NCBI GenBank assembly: GCA_003534085.1
Contig: DQBY01000108.1
Location: 2,129-8,224, forward strand
Source of the DNA: Candidatus Moraniibacteriota bacterium
GTDB lineage: Bacteria; Patescibacteriota; Minisyncoccia; Moranbacterales; UBA2206
Direction: 5' to 3'
Length of the DNA: 6,096 nucleotides
Shown piece by piece: positions 1-4,289 of this stretch; the first letter of the stretch is position 1; every line of letters begins with the position of its first letter. The position numbers and the translations under genes were made by a program. The notes under the pieces were generated by a model. That model was not told the origin of the DNA. It was given only the letters and a program-made list of their open reading frames with translations, and made no database searches.

Positions 1-37
1 GTTGTAGCTGCTCGCTCCGCTCGCAGACAAAAATGGC
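1..37. other. Gene-free left edge with an imperfect hairpin
   Basis: This short stretch precedes obg and cannot be assigned to a gene. Two frames stay open from the window edge, one to a TGA at 42-44 and one to a TGA at 49-51, so an upstream gene could end here overlapping obg, but the tails are too short to recognise. An imperfect hairpin can be drawn: TTGT (2-5) with ACAA (27-30) and CTGC (8-11) with GCAG (23-26). The interior is the GC-rich, repetitive GCTCGCTCCGCTCGC. No T-run follows on either visible side, so it is not a clear terminator, and no Shine-Dalgarno motif for obg is visible. Confidence 0.3.
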
Positions 38-1012
38 ATGTTGACAGATGAAGTAAAAATAAAGATTTTTGCCGGCAAAGGCGGAAACGGAATGGTTGCT
101 TTCAGCCGGACCAAGATGACTCTTGGGCCGACCGGAGGACGCGGCGGAGACGGCGGAAGCGTCTATTTTGAAGGCGTGTCCGATCTGACCGCGCTGAACA
201 AATACAGGCACAAGAAGGAATATTATGCCGAAGACGGGAAGCAGGGGAAAAGCGACAAATCGACCGGACATGCCGGTCCGGAGCTGATCCTTTCAGTTCC
301 GATCGGTTCTGTTTTGCATAATCTGGAAACCGGAGAAAACATCGATATCACGAAAGTGGGGCAAAGAGTCCTGGTCGCGAATGGAGGCGTCGGAGGACGG
401 GGGAATATGTATTTCCGCTCACCGATCAATACCAGTCCGGAAGAGGCCGAAGAGGGAAAGCCGGGAGAAGAATTTTCTTTTTTTATCGAGCTTCGTCTGA
501 TTGCTGACATCGGATTGGTCGGATTGCCTAACGCCGGAAAATCGAGCCTGCTGAATGAATTGACGAAAGCCCAAGCCAAGGTGGCTAACTATTCCTTCAC
601 CACTCTTGAGCCAAATCTGGGCGTACTGGAGGATCTTATCATCGCTGATATTCCTGGATTGATCGAAGGAGCTTCTTTGGGCAAAGGATTGGGCATAAAA
701 TTCTTGAAACACGTAAAAAGGACAAAGCTTCTGATCCATTGCATCTCTTCGGAATCAGAGGATATGAAGCATGACTGGGAAGTGATCCGGAAAGAGCTGG
801 AGACGTATGCGGAAGAGTTCAAGACCAAGAAAGAAATGATTTTACTCACAAAGACGGATCTGCTGACCCCCGCGGAATTGAAAAAGAAGCTTGCAGAAAT
901 AAAAAAGTTGGCTAAGAATAAAAATAGCCTGGGATTTGAAGCAATTTCCATCCATGATTGGGATAGTCTGGAGAATCTAAAAAGCAAATTTTTGAGCTTA
1001 AACCAGGCCTAA
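38..1012 (+). CDS. obg: Obg-family GTPase (ribosome assembly), short form without C-terminal domain
   Basis: Obg (CgtA/ObgE) is a cytoplasmic GTPase that binds the 50S subunit late in its assembly and is tied to the (p)ppGpp response in studied species. The N-terminal Obg fold is clear at about 1-156: the opening MLTDEVKIKIFAGKGGNG fits the family start, followed by glycine-rich loops at 30-40 and 115-123. The G domain follows: G1 GLPNAGKSS (162-170), switch I FTT (187-189), G3 DIPGLIEGA (204-212), the Obg signature GLGIKFLKHVKRT (217-229) and G4 TKTD (271-274). G5 is weak (about ISI, 303-305, instead of the usual SA). The protein stops at 324 residues, so the extra C-terminal domain found in many Obg proteins is absent. 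ATG 38 is the first in-frame ATG after a stop at 5-7 and matches the family N-terminus; no Shine-Dalgarno motif precedes it. Identity is secure. Confidence 0.97.
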   Translation: MLTDEVKIKIFAGKGGNGMVAFSRTKMTLGPTGGRGGDGGSVYFEGVSDLTALNKYRHKKEYYAEDGKQGKSDKSTGHAGPELILSVPIGSVLHNLETGENIDITKVGQRVLVANGGVGGRGNMYFRSPINTSPEEAEEGKPGEEFSFFIELRLIADIGLVGLPNAGKSSLLNELTKAQAKVANYSFTTLEPNLGVLEDLIIADIPGLIEGASLGKGLGIKFLKHVKRTKLLIHCISSESEDMKHDWEVIRKELETYAEEFKTKKEMILLTKTDLLTPAELKKKLAEIKKLAKNKNSLGFEAISIHDWDSLENLKSKFLSLNQA

Positions 1013-1020
1013 TTTGAGTG

Positions 1021-1029
1021 TGCTATAAT
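1021..1029 (+). promoter_or_regulatory. Extended -10 promoter for the two membrane-protein genes
   Basis: TGCTATAAT is a perfect match to the extended -10 consensus TGnTATAAT, with the hexamer at 1024-1029. It lies just after the obg stop and 33 bases before the next start codon. No -35 hexamer is visible at normal spacing (about 1001-1006 reads AACCAG), as is common for extended -10 promoters. Transcription would begin near 1036, giving an A-rich leader of roughly 27 bases. It probably drives the genes at 1063 and 1278 independently of obg, though read-through from obg is also possible because no terminator hairpin follows obg. Confidence 0.6.
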
Positions 1030-1062
1030 AAAAAAGAAATAAAAATTTAACTTTTCAGAAAA

Positions 1063-1248
1063 ATGGAAAAAAATCTATTATTGAGCCTGATAATTGCCGC
1101 TGCCTGGACAATCCCTTGGAAAGCAGTTGCGCTTTGGAAGTCCGCCCGGCGCGGAGAGAAGATCTGGTTTACTGTCTTGCTTCTTTTGAATACGCTGGCA
1201 ATTTTAGAGATCTTGTATATTTTTGTTTTTTCCAAAAGGAAGAAGTAG
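1063..1248 (+). CDS. DUF5652-like two-helix small membrane protein
   Basis: This 61-residue protein has two hydrophobic segments, about 4-20 and 35-55. They are joined by the basic loop KSARRGEK (26-33), and the tail SKRKK is also basic, so both ends of the second helix carry positive charge. The pattern WTIPWKAVALWKSARRG (15-31) followed by LLLNTLAILEILYIF (40-54) is what I recall as the DUF5652 family, which is frequent in Patescibacteria and has no known function. ATG 1063 is the only sensible start and has no Shine-Dalgarno motif. It lies 33 nt after the extended -10 box and 29 nt before the next gene, which also encodes a membrane protein, so the two are probably co-transcribed. The conserved tryptophans and the real promoter argue against a chance ORF. 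Family assignment is from memory of the motif. Confidence 0.85.
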   Translation: MEKNLLLSLIIAAAWTIPWKAVALWKSARRGEKIWFTVLLLLNTLAILEILYIFVFSKRKK

Positions 1249-1277
1249 CATTTTTCTAAAACATAATACGGCAGACC

Positions 1278-1967
1278 ATGTATTGGATATATTTAATTTT
1301 GTTCATACTCGCGGTTTTGGTTCCAGACATAATGGATGGGCGGAGTTATTATTTTCTTTCAGAAACTCACCTGGAAGAAATATCTATCCTCCTTTTGGGA
1401 ATGGCCGGTTTCTTTATCTTCATTTTTAAGGAGCGCCAGCTTTCCATCCGGGAAACAGAAAATGTCCAGGATAAGCGGAAACTTTTTAGAGCCAATAAGG
1501 ATTTGGCGGAATCATACAGTTATATAGGAGAAGTGAATAGAAAGATGGAAATCCTGATGCAGATCGCATTGGGCTTGAATGACCGATCTGATCTGACGAA
1601 GAGCAAGGAAAAAGAAATCTACAATACGATTCTTGCCGCTTCAAATTCCATAGTAAAAGCCAAGTTTTCTTGCCTGAGATTCGTCGATATGAAGGACAAT
1701 AAGACCCAAAAAGAAGTTTTGAACGCGGGAAGCTGCAAAATTAGAAACGCCGAGTTGCTTGATGTCGGCGGAGATATAAACATAAAAAAGAATGACGACG
1801 TCATCATTGTTTCCTCGCTGAAGGAAATAAGCGGCGTCAGATGTTATTTGATCATCCAGCGCTACGACGAAGCTGAGTCCGGAAGCGCGAATAATCAGGA
1901 AATGCTGAAGTTTCTTGCTTCTCAGGCGCTCTTTCTTTATTCATATATGTCTTCGGTAAAAAAATAA
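1278..1967 (+). CDS. Conserved membrane-anchored protein with coiled coil and GAF-like C-terminus
   Basis: I cannot give this 229-residue protein a named family; it resembles conserved hypothetical proteins of parcubacterial genomes. Two hydrophobic segments (about 2-15 and 35-50) form a membrane hairpin or anchor. A charged helical stretch follows at about 51-95 (KERQLSIRETENVQDKRK, then NKDLAESYSYIGEVNRKME), probably a coiled-coil linker. The rest (about 96-227) alternates predicted helices and strands: a helix around EKEIYNTILAASNSIVKA, strands around SCLRFVDMKD, DDVIIVSSL and RCYLIIQRYD, then a closing helix QEMLKFLASQALFLYSYM. That order suggests a GAF-like sensory domain, which is inference. 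No histidine kinase, GGDEF or HTH output domain is attached. It starts 29 nt after the DUF5652 gene, has no Shine-Dalgarno motif, and ends in the convergent terminator region. Confidence 0.85.
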   Translation: MYWIYLILFILAVLVPDIMDGRSYYFLSETHLEEISILLLGMAGFFIFIFKERQLSIRETENVQDKRKLFRANKDLAESYSYIGEVNRKMEILMQIALGLNDRSDLTKSKEKEIYNTILAASNSIVKAKFSCLRFVDMKDNKTQKEVLNAGSCKIRNAELLDVGGDINIKKNDDVIIVSSLKEISGVRCYLIIQRYDEAESGSANNQEMLKFLASQALFLYSYMSSVKK

Positions 1968-1970
1968 AAT

Positions 1971-1985
1971 GCCATCGCGGATGGC
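1971..1985 (-). terminator. Rho-independent terminator of the minus-strand operon
   Basis: GCCATC (1971-1976) pairs perfectly with GATGGC (1980-1985) around a GCG triloop. Read on the minus strand, the 6-bp stem is followed at once by ATTTTATTTTTTT (1970 down to 1958), a good U-tract. It lies 29 bases past the stop of the rhodanese-like gene. The U-tract overlaps the last codons of the plus-strand gene ending at 1967, whose lysine codons supply the A-run. Confidence 0.8.
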
Positions 1986-1995
1986 TTCGGAGTGC

Positions 1996-2016
1996 GCGCC
2001 TCGGGCGCATTTTTTT
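1996..2016 (+). terminator. Rho-independent terminator of the plus-strand unit
   Basis: GCGCC (1996-2000) pairs with GGCGC (2004-2008) around TCG; a register-shifted alternative pairs TGCGC (1993-1997) with GCGCA (2005-2009). Seven T residues follow directly (2010-2016). It lies 28 bases after the stop of the membrane-anchored protein gene. The T-run overlaps the stop codon of the convergent rhodanese-like gene, whose TAA reads as TTA at 2015-2017 on the plus strand. Confidence 0.8.
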
Positions 2017-2836
2017 ATTTTTCAGTCGGGTATTTTCTTTCGATCCAGGTGTCGAATCCGTCGGCAAGACAGAAGACATTTGAAAATCCCATGTCAAACA
2101 TCCTTACGGCTGCCTGGAAAGCCCAAAGGCCATTATTGTCATAGAGGATGATCTTCTTTCCTAGGGGTATCTCATTGCGCCTGCTTTCTAAATTCTCGAT
2201 GAAAACATTCGCAGCTCCCTTGATGCGGCTTTCCGCGTATTTTTCCGGGCTTCTCAGGTCGATAAAGATAAAAATGCTTTCTTTTTCCATCAATTCTTTA
2301 GCCTGGTCGCTCGTGAGGTAATTGACCTTCGCTTGGTCCAGAAATGAATTGGGATCCCCGAATGAAATGGTGGATTTGTTTCGCGCTTTCCATTCCGGAA
2401 AACCTCCTTGAAGATAGAGGACGTTTTTGACGGAATTTGCCGCAAAAATTTCCGCGGCCGCCCTTGAGCTGAGGCCATCCGTCCCGATCAGGACGTAATT
2501 CCAATCCTTGTTGATGGCCGGGAATTTGTAAGAGATTTCTTCCAATGGGTAATTTCGAGAATCAAGCAGGTGTTCTTTATTGAAGGATTCTTTGTCGCGG
2601 ATATCGATGATGGAAAGTTTTTCCTTCTTCGCTATCTTATCAGCCAGATCGTCAGCGGTCAGTTCATGTTTTGATTCAGCGGGCTCATTGGTCCTCTTGA
2701 TCAGGGCGCTTTCATTTTTTTTGTCCGTTTCTTTTTTCTGAAAAAGAGGCCGCGAAAAAGTTATGCCGGCGATGGCCGCGACCAGCAAGAAACCGATCGC
2801 AGCCGCAAGTATGCTTTTGTGTCTGTGTTCAATCAT
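2015..2836 (-). CDS. Membrane-anchored tandem rhodanese-like protein lacking both catalytic cysteines
   Basis: The 273-residue protein has an N-terminal hydrophobic segment (about 8-27) after a short basic start, followed by a lysine-rich linker. This is a signal anchor or uncleaved signal peptide; no lipobox cysteine is present. Two rhodanese-like domains follow. Domain 1 (about 58-152) has IIDIRD (76-81) and LQGGFPEWK (142-150). Domain 2 (about 174-268) has FIDLRSPEKY (191-200), GAANV (207-211) and ADGFDTW (258-264). The active-site loop normally reads CxxGxRS. Here it is GTDGLSS (118-124) in domain 1 and DNNGLWA (233-239) in domain 2, so both nucleophilic cysteines and both arginines are gone; the only cysteine is Cys256. 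Sulfur transfer by the usual mechanism is therefore unlikely, and a binding or structural role outside the membrane is more plausible. It starts 8 nt after fmt and is probably the last gene of the operon. Confidence 0.9.
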   Translation of the reverse strand: MIEHRHKSILAAAIGFLLVAAIAGITFSRPLFQKKETDKKNESALIKRTNEPAESKHELTADDLADKIAKKEKLSIIDIRDKESFNKEHLLDSRNYPLEEISYKFPAINKDWNYVLIGTDGLSSRAAAEIFAANSVKNVLYLQGGFPEWKARNKSTISFGDPNSFLDQAKVNYLTSDQAKELMEKESIFIFIDLRSPEKYAESRIKGAANVFIENLESRRNEIPLGKKIILYDNNGLWAFQAAVRMFDMGFSNVFCLADGFDTWIERKYPTEK

Positions 2837-2844
2837 CGTATTTT

Positions 2845-3813
2845 TTATTTTAGGATAGATCCTATAAAATTGGAATAGCCATTCATAAAATCTTCTATTT
2901 TTACTTTTTCCTTTCCTTCCAGCTGCACTTCTTCCAAAGCGATGGCTTCTGAATTTGTCTGGACGACGATTTTTTCTCCGATTTGGAAAACCTCTCCGAG
3001 GCGGTGCTTGGACTGGGAATTATTTTTCATCAGGCCGATTTGTTCAAGCTTTATCCTTTTCAGTTGCCCGTTATGTTCCCAGAAAGAATAGACCCCGGGC
3101 CAGGGCTGGAAAGCTCGGAATTTATCATAAATATTTTTAGCGTCATCGGACCATAGTATCTTTCCGTCCGCTCTCTCGATGAGTTGGCATAGGGTGGCCT
3201 TGTCATGCTCCTGCTTGATAGGCGTAATTTTTCTTTCGATCCAAGGCGGTATTGTTTCAAGAAGCAGTTCCGCGGAAAGATCTGAAAGCCTCCGGGAGAG
3301 TTCGGGATAGATTTCATCTTTGCCAATATCTATCTTTTTCTGGTTGAGGATGTCCCCGGTATCTATGCCTTCATCCATAAGCATGATAGTTGCGCCGGTT
3401 TCAGTTTCTCCGTTCAGGATGGCGTTTTGGATGGGGGAAGGTCCGCGATATTTAGGCAGCAGGGAAGTGTGGACATTTATCGCTCCAAAGCCGGGCATCT
3501 CTAAAACGGCCTTCGGCAAAATTCTGCCATAAGCGGCTACGATGATAAGGTCCGGCTTTTGATTTCGCAATTCTCCGATAACATCGTCATCGAATTTTTT
3601 AGGATCATAAATAGGGATTTTGTTGTTTTCCGCCGTTATTTTGACCGCGCTTTTTTGGATTTCCTGATCTCGTCCGACTTTTTTATCCGGCCGGGTGTAG
3701 GCGGAAATTATGTTGTAATTTTCATCTAAAAGAGAAGACAAGATGGCTTCCGCAAAGGCGGATGTCCCCATGAAGACCGTTCGTAATTTTATTCCTTCTT
3801 TATTTTTTTTCAT
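2845..3813 (-). CDS. fmt: Methionyl-tRNA formyltransferase
   Basis: Fmt transfers a formyl group from 10-formyltetrahydrofolate to the methionine on initiator tRNA, in the cytoplasm. The catalytic core is intact: AAYGRILP (93-100), then NVHTSLLPKYRG (113-124) with Asn113 and His115, and MDEGIDTGDIL (146-156) with catalytic Asp151. The C-terminal tRNA-binding domain starts near 213, recognisable by ADGKILW (215-221) and FRAFQPWPGVYSFW (232-245). Length (322) is normal for the family. The first strand reads LRTVFMGTSAFAEA (10-23), so the chosen ATG adds about eight residues (MKKNKEGI) before the usual family start. No ATG, GTG or TTG occurs between them; the next is Met15, inside the strand, so 3813 is preferred. 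That start overlaps def by 14 nt, and AGAGG abuts the ATG directly, too close for normal ribosome binding, which suggests translational coupling. Confidence 0.97.
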   Translation of the reverse strand: MKKNKEGIKLRTVFMGTSAFAEAILSSLLDENYNIISAYTRPDKKVGRDQEIQKSAVKITAENNKIPIYDPKKFDDDVIGELRNQKPDLIIVAAYGRILPKAVLEMPGFGAINVHTSLLPKYRGPSPIQNAILNGETETGATIMLMDEGIDTGDILNQKKIDIGKDEIYPELSRRLSDLSAELLLETIPPWIERKITPIKQEHDKATLCQLIERADGKILWSDDAKNIYDKFRAFQPWPGVYSFWEHNGQLKRIKLEQIGLMKNNSQSKHRLGEVFQIGEKIVVQTNSEAIALEEVQLEGKEKVKIEDFMNGYSNFIGSILK

Positions 3814-4288
3814 CCTCTTTTGTTTCGACGGAAGACATTTTTCTTTTTGCTTTTTTGCTTGTGTAGAGAACGCCGTCCAGATGATCGATCTCGTGCTGAA
3901 GCGCTCGGGAAATAAGTCCCTGGGCGGAAATCAAAATTTCCTTTCCTTTTCTGTCTTGCGCTTTCACTTTGACGGATTTTGATCTCTTGACCGGAATATA
4001 TTTTCCGGGGAAAGACAGGCAGCCCTCCTCCTCAATTGTTTTTCTCCAGGACTTAGATTTGATTTCCGGATTGATAAGTATGTGGGTTTTTCCGTCCAGT
4101 TTGATCACGCAGAGCCTGACTGATTTTCCCACTTGCGGAGCCGCCAGTCCGAGGCCGCCATTTTGCTCCATGGTTTCGAGCATGTCGAAAATAAGCTCCT
4201 TGATTTCCGGATCTTTTACGTCCTTTATTTTTTTGGTTTTCTTTTCCAGAATAGGATTCGGAAAAGTTATGATTGGCAGTTCGCTCAT
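3800..4288 (-). CDS. def: Peptide deformylase
   Basis: Peptide deformylase is a metalloenzyme that removes the N-formyl group from new proteins at the ribosome, undoing the Fmt modification made by the next gene in the operon. All three family motifs are intact: motif 1 GLGLAAPQVG (45-54), motif 2 EGCLS (88-92) with metal ligand Cys90, and motif 3 HEIDH (132-136) with metal ligands His132 and His136 and catalytic Glu133. The N-terminus LPIITFPNPILEKK matches the usual deformylase start. The length of 162 is normal; the last 20 residues are a charged lysine/glutamate tail. The start codon lies one nucleotide after the priA stop (TAATATG) with no Shine-Dalgarno motif, so ribosomes finishing priA probably re-initiate here. 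The 3' end overlaps fmt. Confidence 0.97.
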   Translation of the reverse strand: MSELPIITFPNPILEKKTKKIKDVKDPEIKELIFDMLETMEQNGGLGLAAPQVGKSVRLCVIKLDGKTHILINPEIKSKSWRKTIEEEGCLSFPGKYIPVKRSKSVKVKAQDRKGKEILISAQGLISRALQHEIDHLDGVLYTSKKAKRKMSSVETKEDEKK

Positions 4289-4289
4289 A

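Noticed and set aside
262..282. CGACCGGACATGCCGGTC palindrome in obg
   Set aside because: It encodes the conserved STGHAGP segment of Obg and is probably coincidental.
223..987. Open frames on the minus strand across obg
   Set aside because: They are antisense shadows of a complete, motif-rich Obg gene and have no recognisable domain or start context.
1141..1155. TCCGC...GCGGA inverted repeat in the DUF5652 gene
   Set aside because: It encodes the conserved SARRG loop of the family, so it is explained by protein sequence, unlike the priA repeats.
1223..1527. Alternative plus-strand frames overlapping the DUF5652 and 229-residue genes
   Set aside because: They overlap the better-supported frames and have low-complexity translations without a coherent protein pattern.
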